A stretch of DNA of 64,000 nt from Parapristionchus giblindavisi (taxonomy: Eukaryota; Nematoda; Chromadorea; Rhabditida; Diplogasteridae). Made by a program: the position numbers and the translations under genes. The notes beneath the pieces are model-generated. The model was not told where the DNA came from. It made no database searches and saw only the letters and a list, made by a program, of their open reading frames with translations. Shown here piece after piece: positions 10,756 to 21,362 of the stretch. Every line of letters starts with the position of its first letter. Positions within the stretch are counted from its first letter, which is position 1. The DNA lies in assembly GCA_943737045.1 (NCBI GenBank), contig CALSFV010000040.1:372001-436000 (forward strand), in the 5' to 3' direction.

Positions 10756-10878
10756 TAAAGAGACATTACGAGTTAATTTTACTCTCCGCTTTCGCAATAC
10801 TCTCTCGCAGACAAAAGAAAGCGTTTGAGAGTGCGGTCAGAGCATAGTGTTTTAAATTATATCGGGGTTTGCCTTTAA
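10756..10878. mobile_element. TTAA palindromic MITE family B, copy
   Basis: TTAA at both ends and the core TTTTACTCTCCGC ... GCAGACAAAAGAAAGCG in hairpin arrangement; right end GGGGTTTGCCTTTAA. Confidence 0.75.
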
Positions 10879-11378
10879 GTAGTCGTATGGAGAGCGTAAT
10901 GTTCATTATTAGAAGCAAGAAAAGGATACGAATGATGCAAGGCCTATGTATGAAGCATGTACGAAGTTATTTCCCCAGGATAAATATTTTGGATTGACTG
11001 GAGGTTAAAGGTGTTTATATGAAATGAACTGTTATGAATGAGGAGCAATAATGTTTTTACAACTCTATAACTATTTAAAACCATATTTTGTTCAGCTTTC
11101 TATTTTACGAATCATTGATCGCGTCATAGCTTGTCCTTGTCCAGAAATTTGGCACAGGGTCAATCACCCCACCTCGGCTCTTTCTTTCTGTCCTTTCGCA
11201 ATCTGTACCGTTCGTAAATTCTGGGCAAAAGTGACTGGATATAAGTCGAGATCAACATGCGGTAAAGTAGGCGCGAAGAAAAGATTAGCCCCTACGGTCC
11301 GAATTGGCCTTGAATTATTGCTAGCTTAGTAGTGATCACCAGCAGGAGTTCGTGTGCCTTTAACAACGGGATGTGCCT

Positions 11379-11674
11379 TTAAAGAAGGAGACCCGTGAGT
11401 TCGCCTTACTGACTCCCGCAACGATTAACATGGGATATAATGTTAATATTGTATGAAAATTTTCGTAAGTGACAATGGGAAAGAGATAGAGTCAAGTATG
11501 CAAATCGCATAGGCACTCTCTACTTGCCTGAAAAGTTGTACTTTCAATGCGCATAACAAGCTTCAGACATATCATCACGCAATATGAAATATGTCGTTCG
11601 GTTCGTGTGATAAATCTCTATCATTCTACCCGAACAGTTTTGTTACGGAAAATCTCGAGGGTCTCCATCTTTAA
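11379..11674. mobile_element. TTAA MITE family H, copy without tRNA boxes
   Basis: TTAA then AGAAGGAGACCCGTGAG at the left and the inverted CTCGAGGGTCTCCATCTTTAA at the right, matching the ends of 554-903 and 44238-44610. The right TTAA is shared with the next element. Confidence 0.6.
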
Positions 11675-11783
11675 AGGGAGCGTAACCTCTCTCAATGGTC
11701 TCTTCGACGCGCAATGCTCTCTCGTTGTTGGAGAACAGTGTGCGCAATGAAGAGGTCATTGAGAGAGGTAACGCTCCCTTTAA
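11671..11783. mobile_element. TTAA palindromic MITE family G, copy 1
   Basis: Inverted ends TTAAAGGGAGCGTAACCTC and GAGGTAACGCTCCCTTTAA enclose CTCAATGGTCTCTTC and its complement. A second copy is at 42023-42150, and half of one at 38512-38570. Confidence 0.75.
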
Positions 11784-11990
11784 CAACGGGGCCTTTACCT
11801 TTATAAGTCGAGATACAAAAGAACTGAGATAATTTATGTTTTGCCAATCGAGAAACTTACTATAAAGTATAACGAAAATCGTTCCAAACGTGAAGAGTGG
11901 AAGAAGGATGATTGTGAGAAAAAATGCATTGATATAATGATCAAAGGATAAAGTGAATAAGATATATGAAAACAAGCATTAAAGGGTGCT

Positions 11991-12045
11991 CGCGGCTGTG
12001 ACGTCACGTTTGCCGGCAAACGGTTTGCCGATGTTCATGGATATC
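11991..12045. repeat. Half copy of MITE family D
   Basis: GTGACGTCACGTTTGCCGGC ... CGGTTTGCCGATGTTCATG resembles one arm of the elements at 31085-31225 and 60613-60764. Confidence 0.4.
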
Positions 12046-12062
12046 TATACTGGATTCGCTGT

Positions 12063-13650
12063 ATATCACGCGGGTCACTGAAGAGTCGAGTAAAATCCGT
12101 GGTCGGTTGGCACATTTTCTGACCCCCACATATTAATGCATTTTTTGGTAGTCTATATGGTAACTAAGAGGTAGCCCCGAGCGTTTTTGCATATCTTCAT
12201 TTTTGACGTCGAGAGACGTCGTCAAACTTTTTGGAGGCCGAAATTTGCCAACTTTGGAGCTCTGTAGCTCTTCGGGGAGTGGTTTTCGTATCGAGTCGTC
12301 AATAGAAGAATTTCATAGAACGTCCAGGAGAATGCACCTGCATCATTGGTCGATCGACATTTTAATTAGTATTTTTGTAAATAACAAAAATCGAAGCCGA
12401 AAGTTTGCAATAGCTCGATCGTCTCATCTTGTCGAGAGGAATTCAACGGTATACTGAACGTTTTTGTATGAGGTTGTGCTCGGAAGATATGAGCATTTCA
12501 CGATTTTTTTGATAGTAAAATTCTTGTTGTTTCCAGCACAAGCCATCCTGATTGGATGATATTCTCTTCTATCAACCTTCCATACATCTCTCTGTAGTGT
12601 AGTGGATAAGATCTCGGCGCTTAGTTTTGACGGTCAGGGGTTCGATCCTCCTTGCCACAGCGATCTTTTGCTGGTTTTTCTTTTGTTGAAATTGAAAGAA
12701 CTAATAATGAATTTACAAGGCAAATTGAAATGTTTGTGATTATGCAAACCAGAAAAGGGAATACACTTTAACTTTTCAGTTTTAGTAAACTTAAACAGGA
12801 CGAGGAAGAGAAGAGTTGGGGATGAGTCGGGGGACTCGGAGCTGGACGATGAGGAGGAGGGAAAGAATGAAGAGAATGAGGACGTGAAAATTTTTGGAAA
12901 ACAATGTTTTAGGATGGTGGTCGAGGAAGAGTGTGATGAAATATACCTATGAATTTGAAGCCTCTTTGTTGTCGTATTGTAATTTGCCTTCAAAGATATT
13001 AATATTCATTGATTGGCTATGATTTATGAATAGAATTATAGAAATGAATATTCACAAGTTATCAAAAATAGCTAAGAGGTGTACTTGAACAACAGTAAAA
13101 CTAATGAGAATGGGAGAATTGTTCATACGAGGCAGACGAGTGAGTAGATCACTGGCTGCGTCACTCTTCTCTCGTCTGATCGAACGCAATGAAAATCTTG
13201 AAATGCTCATATCTTCCGAGCACAACCTCATACGAAAACGTTCAGTATACCGTTGAATTCCTCTCGACAAGTTGAGTCGATCGAGCTATTGAAAACTTTC
13301 GGCTTCGATTTTTGTTAAAAACCATTTAACAAAATCGATTTACAAAAATACTAATTAAAATGTCGATCGGCCAATGATGCAGGTGCATTCTCCTCGACGT
13401 TCTAGGAAATTCTTCTATTGACGACTCGATACGAAAACCACTCCCCGAAGAGCTACAGAGCTCCAAAGTTGGCAAATTTCGGCCTCCAAAAAGTTTGACG
13501 ACGTCTCTCGACGTCAAAAATGAAGATATGCACAAAAGCTCTTGCTATCTTGTTAGGGACCATATGGACTACCGAAAAATGACTTCTGCTCATTTTCGAC
13601 TTTTTCAATGTGCCACCGTTTATTCGAACCTTACGCGACACGCGTGATAT
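12063..13650. mobile_element. 1.6-kb foldback element (family C, copy 2) with tRNA-like and acidic-ORF core
   Basis: Begins ATATCACGCGGGTCACTG and ends with the inverted CGCGTGATAT. Arms of about 450-480 bp (12063-12540; 13170-13650) pair with moderate divergence. The centre carries a tRNA-like segment (12597-12660) and a coding-like acidic stretch (~12795-12925: RKRRVGDESGDSE then Asp/Glu-rich). The copy at 31673-33269 has the same plan. Confidence 0.75.
12597..12660 (+). other. tRNA-derived sequence in foldback
   Basis: TAGTGTAGTGGATAAG (A box) and GGGGTTCGATCCTCC (B box) lie 40-45 nt apart as in a tRNA; GCCACA follows. Ends do not form a proper acceptor stem. Confidence 0.6.
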
Positions 13651-14470
13651 TATCCCTGTCTGTTTATATTTATATAATACTTCCTTATTTATATTCTTTT
13701 TTTATATTGCCTATTTATTCCCTTTCCCTCATTATGATCAATCAAATAAATCTCATCCAAATCGGTGAATAAAAATTTTAAACTGTCGGAAAAAGGAAAG
13801 TATTAATATAAGTAAGTCTTATGGAGATCAAAATGGTCATTACGAGAAGCAAGAAAGGATAAGAACGATGAACGAAAAAAAGCATGTACGGAGTTATTTC
13901 ATCACGATGAATTTTGTTGAATTGACTGGAGGCTTAATGTGTTTATCGGAAATGAAAGGATATCAATATAGAGCAGTAATGTAATACAACGCTGATACTA
14001 ATTAAAATCATATTTTGTTCAGCTCTATTTTACAAATCATATCAATAGAACATATACTCCTCCTATTCTAGAACAAATAGAAACGATAACAATTAGTAAT
14101 AAGTAAAGTTCCCCCAAGATCCGAAAATGAAGTAGGAAGAGTGGAGCCGTACTACTACGATGTGGACACCATGCAACCGGAACCGTCCCTCGGGAAATCC
14201 TCGCGCGAGCTGGAGAGATGACCTGACCCCATCAATGGTGGAATGAAACCAACGATGAGTATTGCCCAAATGAAAAGTAAACATTGCAAAGGAACTTACT
14301 AATTGTAATTGTAATTGTTTAGTAATATTAATTTAGTAATATAGTAATATAGTAGATTTCACCGCACCGCACCAATGTGCGAATGTGATAAAGTATAGTA
14401 AATGTAGTAATATAGTAGTATTAGTAATAGTAATTGTTTCTGTTTGCGAATCGCTTATGTTTACTAAATC
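13651..14470. repeat. Module remnants, no intact gene
   Basis: Near 13905-13955 the minus strand holds an exon-2-like piece of the microprotein family (tail pattern KHIKPPVNST) without an AG acceptor. 14098-14285 repeats the 7470-7635 block, and 14357-14395 contains the 29-nt hairpin motif CGCACCAATGTGCG-AATGTGATAAAG also found beside the LINE fragments. Confidence 0.4.
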
Positions 14471-14652
14471 TTATATATAAAAATAGTCGTTTGCCATCTC
14501 AGAGCAGTTCTCATCGATTTGTCAATCTGGTCAAGGTCATCATCCAATACAGGGTTTGTCTTTATTATAAAAAAAATATATATATTTTTTAAATAATATC
14601 AGAACACCAATAAGTTTAGAATTTTGAATAGCAAGAACATTTTTTCAGAACA

Positions 14653-15030
14653 ATGTCAGCAGATGCTGCGGGTCGTAAATGCCTCAGGTCCGTGCATGGA
14701 AGGTATCTGCGTGCGCACGATTCGAATAGGAAGGTGGACACGGCTTGTGGCTCAGCTAGTTCATGGACGCATTGGTACATCGAAGACTGGAACGGAAGAG
14801 TTGTGCTGAAGGCTATACATTCGCCTGGTAAATTCTTGAGAGCTAATCCGAACGGCTCAGTGGACTTGGCAGACCGACCGCAGGACTGGGAGATCTGGAT
14901 TCCCTTTAAACAATCTAGCGAATATTGGGCGTTTCGCAGCTACGGATCTGGAAAGTGGTTGAGAGCAAATTGCGATGGATCCGTTACTACTGGTAACTGC
15001 CCTCAATCTTGGTATCTTGAGCAATGGTGA
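14653..15030 (+). CDS. Beta-trefoil (fascin/ricin-like) protein, 125 aa
   Basis: Single exon, best-preserved copy of the trefoil gene. Three repeats with GKFLRANPNGSVDLADRP and GKWLRANCDGSV motifs and a tryptophan at each repeat end; stop directly after LEQW. No signal peptide, so cytoplasmic or unconventional export. Start chosen at the ATG behind TTTTTTCAGAACA, equivalent to the other copies. Downstream (15045-15120) a homologous but out-of-frame remnant of the membrane-peptide tail (PIRIFICIAMSAICIIFIYI) survives. A close inverted partial copy lies at 15761-16043. Actin or glycan binding is possible, not shown. Confidence 0.7.
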   Translation: MSADAAGRKCLRSVHGRYLRAHDSNRKVDTACGSASSWTHWYIEDWNGRVVLKAIHSPGKFLRANPNGSVDLADRPQDWEIWIPFKQSSEYWAFRSYGSGKWLRANCDGSVTTGNCPQSWYLEQW

Positions 15031-15760
15031 TATCAAATTTACTCCTATTCGTATCTTTATATGTATCGCGATGTCAGCTATCTGTATTATCTTTATCTAT
15101 ATTGTGATTTTTATTGTGACAACTGAATTATCTCTGATAAAGTGTGTGGATGAATCGCAAATTTGTTCGTACAAGGATCTGACTATAATTGCAAACACTA
15201 CTAGAACATCATCACAACATCTATATCCATTTTATTTATCTCTTGTTTACTCATCTCAATTTATTATTTATTCTCGAGTAGTCGTATGAAGAGCATAATG
15301 GTCATTAGGCGAGGTAAGAAAAGTATAAGAACGATGCACGGCTTCTGATACAAGAACCGAGTTAATTCATCAGGGTGTATTTGTTGAATTCACTGGAGAA
15401 TTCATCTGACATGAACAGTAATATCAATGTAGAAGAACAATTTTATACAAGACTGACAAATTGATATAATAATAATAATAATAATAATATATTTATTTCC
15501 TTATGCGTTACATTAAAACAGATGAAAGAAATTTGATAGATGGAGAATAAATAAATTAATAAGGGAATGCTTATAGCTGCAATAACTAGATCACAGCATT
15601 GGGGGTTGGGAGGGGGTATGGAAATTTTATTGGGTTTTAAAGGGGGAACTCAAATGAAACATGGCTTGTGTAAACAACGTTTATTTGTCACAGCAGATTT
15701 ACCGATTACTCACAATTAGTAAACGATCTAGCATTGCAGTGAGACTGTGAGCCACAATCA

Positions 15761-16043
15761 GTTACCAGTAGTAACGGATCCATCGCAATTTGCTCTCAAC
15801 CACTTTCCAGATCCGTAGCTGCGAAACGCCCAATATTCGCTAGATTGTTTAAAGGGAATCCAGATCTCCCAGTCCTGCGGTCGGTCTGCCAAGTCCACTG
15901 AGCCGTTCGGATTAGCTCTCAAGAATTTTCCAGACGAATGTATAGCCTTCATAACAACTCTTCCGTTCCACTCTTCGATAAACCAACGCGTCCATGAACT
16001 CGCTGAATCACAATCCTGAATGAATCTGAATGAATCGTTCCTA
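15761..16043 (-). pseudogene. Inverted, truncated copy of the trefoil gene
   Basis: On the minus strand the frame from about SNRN through SASSWTRWFIEEWNGRVVMK to SVTTGN closely follows residues ~24-113 of the 14653 protein. The N-terminal ~23 residues are missing and the last 12 are lost to a stop after GN. The 5' break lies at an (ATT)n tract; the 3' flank matches the promoter-like region of the minus-strand gene near 18.5 kb. With the + copy it forms an inverted pair about 770 bp apart. Confidence 0.7.
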
Positions 16044-16724
16044 TTCGAATAGTGTAAGCAACTATAAATATTATTATTATTATTATTAAAATTCTTTAGC
16101 AGAAACAGCAATTTATTGATCATCGTTGTCAGTCATCTGCTGATACTGTAGTATTCTTCCGTATTTGATTGATCAAAGTAGGTCCGAAGAAGAGATTATG
16201 CCCTCTCGACCGAACCCCTTGAATCATCACCGGTCTAGTAGTGATCACCCGCACTACTTCGTGTGCTTTGAATAACGGGTTGTACCTTCACCTTTGCCTT
16301 ACAATTTGACAGATTCATCAATGCGAAAATGTCCTACGACACCTTAAAACAATACTTCAATGACTCATCACTAATTTATATTACTATTAGTAAGTTCATT
16401 TATAGCATACGCTTTCTAACCCATTTCATTTTCATTTCATTTCATTAGTAATGGTACCTTATTATAGTATATATTATATGTTTATCTTTAATGACAAACA
16501 TAGAGTGAATGCGAAATCCCTGTTTGCTAATTGCATCTGTTTACTAAATCTTCTCTATAAAAATAGTCTTTTGCCATCTCTGCTCAGTTCTCATCGATTG
16601 GTCTATCCAGTCAAAGTGACCATACTATACTGGGTTTGTTTTTACTATTAAAAGATATTTTTTAATAGTATCAGAACACCTAGAAGTTTAGAATTTTGAA
16701 TAGTAAGCTTTTTTTCAGGAAACA

Positions 16725-16841
16725 ATGTCATCCGAGGCTGTGGGTCGTAAATGCCCTACTCCAATTTGTATCCTTCTTATATCTATCGCGATAGCAGCTA
16801 TCTTTATTATCTTTATCTGTATTGTGATATTTATTGCTTAA
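16725..16841 (+). CDS. Short membrane peptide with trefoil-gene N-terminus (38 aa)
   Basis: Twin of 10519: MSSEAVGRKC, then PTPICILLIS and a hydrophobic segment to the stop after FIA. Same TATA promoter and TTTTTTCAG acceptor. The join between the ten-residue N-terminus and PTPI is at the same base as in the 10519 copy, so the two share one deletion or one ancestral exon structure. Likely a single-pass membrane peptide; function unknown. Confidence 0.5.
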   Translation: MSSEAVGRKCPTPICILLISIAIAAIFIIFICIVIFIA

Positions 16842-17377
16842 TCTGATTATGAAAATTGATAATTATCGCTGATAAAATTTGTGGACTTATTGCGAATTTG
16901 ATCGTGTTAATTTATTACATGCCTCAGTCTTGGTTAATTTATTAAATTATTAATTAGTATAATGATATGATATATAATTGCATACACTACAAGAACAACA
17001 TCACATCATCTATGCTCATTTGATTTATCTCTTGCATACTCATCTCAATTTCCACTTTATACTTTATTCTTACAATTAAAGGTACCCCTAGCCTAATTGT
17101 ACTGTCTCGCAATCTGTACCCTACGTAAATTCTGTGCAAAAAGCATTGGATAAGAGTCGAAATCAAGGCGCCCGAAAGAGGAATTGGCAGTAACAAGAAT
17201 ATGCGGTAAAGTAGGTCCGAAGAAGGGATTAGACCCTCCGGACTGAATTGGCCTTGAATTATTGCTGGCCTGATCACCCGCAGGACGTCGTGTGACCTGA
17301 AAAACGTGCTGTACCTTTACCTTTATAAGTCGAGATACAAAGAAGATAGTTTATGTTTTGCGAATCAAGAAACTTAC

Positions 17378-17444
17378 TATAAAGTATAACGAAAATCGTT
17401 CCAAACGTGAAGAATGGAAGAATAATGATCGTGAATAAACGCAT
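17378..17444 (-). CDS. Exon 1 of a microprotein family member (partial)
   Basis: Codes MRLFTIIILPFFTFGTIFVI-LY, then A|gtaag, the same phase-1 donor as in the 17-399 gene but three codons shorter. No certain second exon: the nearest candidate on the minus strand (15370-15401, acceptor TGTCAG, tail NSPVNSTNTP) is 2 kb away beyond another gene. Possibly a broken gene. Confidence 0.4.
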
Positions 17445-17749
17445 GGATATGATGATCAATTGATAAGATTTATGAAAACAAGCATTTTAAAAGATCTCGT
17501 ATCAGAATAACAATTCCTCAGATCTGAGTCAGAATGATCTTTTCAGATGATCAAGGACTGTTGTCATCAATAGCCGCACTCATCTTATTCTAGAACAAAT
17601 ATAAAAGATGACAATTAGTAATAAGTATTGTTCCCGAAAGATTCCATTGAATTTCGAAATAGACGTGGCTTAAACATTTATTACTTTACATAATATCAAC
17701 TCTAAAAACGATTTGTGAGTCTGTATGATAAAGACTAAGATGAGATTGA

Positions 17750-18179
17750 TCACAATTTTGGTTGAAGATCTTCATGCATCGTTGAATTTGACGGAACAGG
17801 GTGTTTACCTGAAATTTCAATATTAAAAAGAACATTTTACTAAATATAAAATTCTCATTGAAATGGAGACTAAGTGAGTATGATCGTATTGGAGACAATT
17901 ACATGTATTATACATCATGCACATTATTAGTATTTTTGTTAAAGAATAAGTGATTGAGAATGATGATGAGTGTTAGAGTTCATGATCCTATTTTCTTTAC
18001 CACAATAGGCCTTCCACAGTTTGTTCCAATTATTAGAGTTTGTTTCGCATTTTTTAAACATTTTTACACATGTGACCACATTGAATGTACAAATGCTTAC
18101 CGAACATCAAAAGCAGAGTGAAAGTAGTAGAAAATACGAACATACCAAATACCACAACGTAAATTATTGTCTTCAGCAT
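17750..18179 (-). CDS. Single-pass membrane microprotein, family member (45 aa)
   Basis: Exons 18101-18179 and 17750-17808, phase-1 GT-AG join, 138 nt coding in total. MLKT precedes a hydrophobic stretch (residues ~5-26) and a tail GKHPVPSNSTMHEDLQPKL with an NST sequon. The ATG follows ATTCTTCAG by about 40 nt, a likely trans-splice acceptor. Downstream AATAAA-type signal near 17668. Exon 2 at 25888 (+) is a close relative. Confidence 0.6.
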
Positions 18180-18181
18180 AT

Positions 18182-18492
18182 TCAATATTCGGTCGAATTT
18201 GCTTTTGTCGAACGACTATTCCGATCTGAAGAATAAACAAAAAATATTTTAAATAAAACTCGAGCACAGCCTAACCTTATGTCCACCATTTTTGGTGTGT
18301 CTATTAATCCTATCGCATTCACAACTAACAAAAAGAGAAGTAAAAGTGATAAAATAATGTGTAAACGTGGAACAACAACAAAAGAATGGACTGACGATAG
18401 TAGATAATTGACACGGTCGATAGTGTCAACAAGATCAACACTATGATGGTGATAGTAGTAGGAGCTCTCATTGGTGACAATGAATGATTCAT
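18182..18492 (-). CDS. Putative short membrane protein (about 71 aa)
   Basis: Exon 1 (18396-18492) encodes MNHSLSPMRAPTTITIIV and a further hydrophobic run to YY, ending in phase 1 at C|gtcagt like the microprotein family. The best second exon is 18182-18300 (acceptor TTAATAG), giving a tail that runs into the leader of the gene starting at 18179; the 3' part is uncertain. A related exon 1, split by a MITE, lies near 24.6-24.9 kb. Confidence 0.35.
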
Positions 18493-19103
18493 CGTTTGTG
18501 CACCAACAACGCTTATTTGTCACAGCAGATTTCGCGATTACTCATACTTACAATTAGTAATCTATCTAGCATTGCAGTCAGAATCTCCATATAGTCCGCT
18601 AATCAATAGTTAAGATATGTAGTATTTCACAAAATATTCTGATTATTATCTATCATAAGTTAAAGAGAAGGAAAAACCTACCTATGAGTGCAGAAAGCAC
18701 ATTAGTCAGGCATGTTCATAATTAGCGATAAAACGTTATTGTAAAAATTGGGCAATATATTCTCTCAAATATACACATTCGCGTTTATCAGCAATGCTGC
18801 CTTCTTGCAGTACAATTATCGTGATGAACTACGATAACACAAAATACATTCACAGTTCAACGATTATTTAATGTGATATTTTACTTCCCAATCTTTGGAT
18901 TTCCCAGTATTCTATCTAGTTCTCTCCATATTTTTAATATTTTTCCTATATTTCATTTCAATATAACGTGATTTTACGTACGCAAAGATGTAAAAGTAAA
19001 TAGTGAAGAGACATGAATCTCTCGTATACGATTTGAATAATTTCTTGATTTCTTCTTTATCCATTCAATTCATGCCATTTGATATGGTGAGGAGTGGTTC
19101 ACG

Positions 19104-20164
19104 ATGAATCCTTTGCTTCCACTGGTCCTCATTGCGTTCGGTATAATTCAACAGACGTAAGATTTTTTAATATCTTATCTTATATTTTAAATCTTATCTT
19201 ATATATAATAATATATATATATCTCTCTATCTTATATCTTATATACATAGCTGATATCTTGATCCTATCTCCTGTAAAAATAAGGTGAGTTGCACAGACC
19301 ATCCTGGCTCGTAAACATGTTAAACATCTTTGCGAGGATTGATCTTATGCTTATGATTTTTTTCAGCTGCGGTAAGGTTACATGTTACAAGGCATATGTG
19401 CATGTGGGTGACGGTGACTATGATCAGACTGAGAAAGGGAAGAGTGAATACAAAGAAGCCTTGCGAAATCTTATCTCAACATTGAAATCTGCTGGGACAA
19501 AGGAATGCGATTATGGATGCTATCAAGGAGGAGGATTGAACTATACTGAACTTCGATGCTCTAATGATAAATATGTAAGTATGTGCCCGATCATGTTTTT
19601 TTCGATCATTCATTGAACATTGCAAAGTCATGTAATTTTCACGAAAAGGCCAAGCAAATTCGCTTTTCATTAGAAACAATAAAAAATAACCGAGTGATTG
19701 CAATACTTATTCAAGTCGACGTTAAACATGTTAAGCATGTTTTTTTTTGTAATATTTAAGTTGTGAAAATTGCGATTAGCCGTGTCTCCACTAAAAAAAC
19801 TGCGGCACTGCAACTGATAATTTGGGGACGGTAATTATCACAACTAATCGATATTATTTCAGAGAGCTGAGCATAACGAAACGGGGCATTGTAGTACAGA
19901 GTGAGTGAAATTTATTGTTGTGGACATTCCATTTATGCGTTTTTTAGTCGCTGCAATAACTTGGCTAAGTTTTATTGTGATAAAGTAAGAGCAGCAGACA
20001 GAAATAGAAAATACAAGAAAACTTTCTTGTTCGAAGCGTGGTCCTACGCATGTGGTTCGTTTAATTGCAATTGCAATTTTTCTAAAAACATAGGGAAATG
20101 CATTGGTATCAGTGTTCAAAGTGATTTAGAATTACGATCACAAATAACTTGCCGATCGTTTTAG
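19104..20164 (+). CDS. Cysteine-rich secreted protein, 4 exons
   Basis: Exons 19104-19156, 19367-19574, 19863-19900, 19948-20164; all introns GT-AG and phases agree (2, 0, 2). Exon 1 is a clean signal peptide (MNPLLPLVLIAFGIIQQ). The mature part starts TCGKVTCYKAYVHVGDG and carries about 14 cysteines, including CDYGCYQ, GHCST, RCNN, FYCDK, YACGSFNCNC and ITCRSF at the end. This suggests a disulfide-stabilised extracellular protein of ~170 residues. I do not recognise the family. The stop codon runs into a short telomere-like TTTAGGG repeat. Confidence 0.7.
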
Positions 20165-20192
20165 GGTTTTGGGGTTTAGGGTTTAGGGTCGA
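20161..20192 (+). repeat. Short TTTAGGG-like repeat overlapping a stop codon
   Basis: TTAGGGTTTTGGGGTTTAGGG followed by another TTTAGGG. It resembles plant-type telomere repeat rather than the TTAGGC of nematodes; probably chance or a microsatellite. Confidence 0.5.
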
Positions 20193-20299
20193 AATAAGCG
20201 TTGAAATGCATTTTTACATCTATTATTTCATTTTCAGCTGGATACGATTCGTCTACAACATCCGCTAGTCTCTCCATCATCCCTATCATCTTACCTATC

Positions 20300-21340
20300 C
20301 TTGTCCTTTACCTAACCCAGAGAAATTGAAGCTCGAATAAACATATTATAGAATTACAAAAGTTTTGCACGCATCGCGCCAAATGCCGAATTTTGTAAAC
20401 TTCTCCACCGTTGAGAAAAACGCACTCCAAATTTTCGGAAGGTTTTTTCGAACGTTTTTTGAATGCATATAATTTAATTTTTATCGAAAGTACTTTGAAA
20501 CGATGAGGAAAAGCCATAAAATTCGATAAAATAAGAGAAAAAGGTATGTCGCGCGAAGAAGTGGGCGGAGTCTGAGTATTGCGCGGCAAAGTGCGGAATT
20601 TGTATTGTTCGGACAGTTTTAATACTATAATATCACAAATCACTGAGCCCTCGTTGTAACACGATATATAGCAACTCTTCATACAGTAAATTGATCGAAA
20701 AGCGAATAAAAGAAGCAAAGGTTACGATTTTGTCTAATTTTGATGTTTTCCTTAATTTTTATCGTCCTTTGTAAACTGCTTTTAGATTTTCAGGGACCTT
20801 TGTGCAACAGCAGGGTATACTGTAAAGAAAACAATCACACAGATTTCTGTACAATAGTGGACGATTTTACAATAAAGAACTATAAAGAATTACAAGACTG
20901 AATAACAAAAAAATCAGGCAATTAATCCATTTGTAAATAGTATTGTCATTGAAAAACGCTCATTTATTACAGAGATACGATACATAGCATCCGAAAAGAA
21001 CGGATTGAAGATTATTTATTGTTGGATCAAATAAGAACTTGGTTCAATGATTCGAGAATGAGATTGACTAATCAGAACAAATCAATCATTCCAATCATAC
21101 ATATCAATATTATGATACAACACCCTAATCCTTGTTGAACGTCGTCGTCGAATAAAATGTTTTTGTGTGGTGCAGAGTTAAAAATATCTCAAAACAAAGA
21201 CGCGGCCGAACAGTTTGGAATCGGCGTCGTGGATTAACTCTAATTCCAAGGAGAGAACGAAACCGTTATCATAATGAATAATCTCCCAAATATGTAATCT
21301 CCAATTTCTAGTCTAGTCTAATCTAGCATTCTCTCATATA
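20300..21340. other. Intergenic, no gene supported
   Basis: A 136-codon minus-strand frame (20308-20718) has no recognisable domain, no splice context and low-complexity composition. The stretch TCGCGCGAAGAAGTGGGCGG ... CGCGCGGC-type at 20550-20600 looks like dispersed repeat sequence. Confidence 0.35.
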
Positions 21341-21362
21341 TAAATAGTGAACCATGTTTCAT

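Larger units (their letters stand above)
10960..11957 (-). pseudogene. Decayed microprotein gene of the 17-399 family
   Basis: Minus-strand sequence 11863-11957 closely matches exon 1 of the microprotein family, including the TATA|gtaagtttctcgatt donor region, but the local ATG is out of frame with the hydrophobic core. Near 10965-11005 an exon-2-like ACACCTTTAACCTCCAGTCAA is preceded by TAT instead of an AG acceptor. Both faults suggest a pseudogene. Its presumed intron holds the MITEs at 11379-11783. Confidence 0.45.

Noticed and set aside
7470..14285. Coding exon with GRVEPYYY conserved between 7470-7560 and 14100-14215
   Set aside because: The frame is shifted by one base between copies and no start or splice partner was found; could be a dead exon.
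20161..20192. Internal telomere
   Set aside because: Only two to three TTTAGGG units and the wrong type for nematodes.
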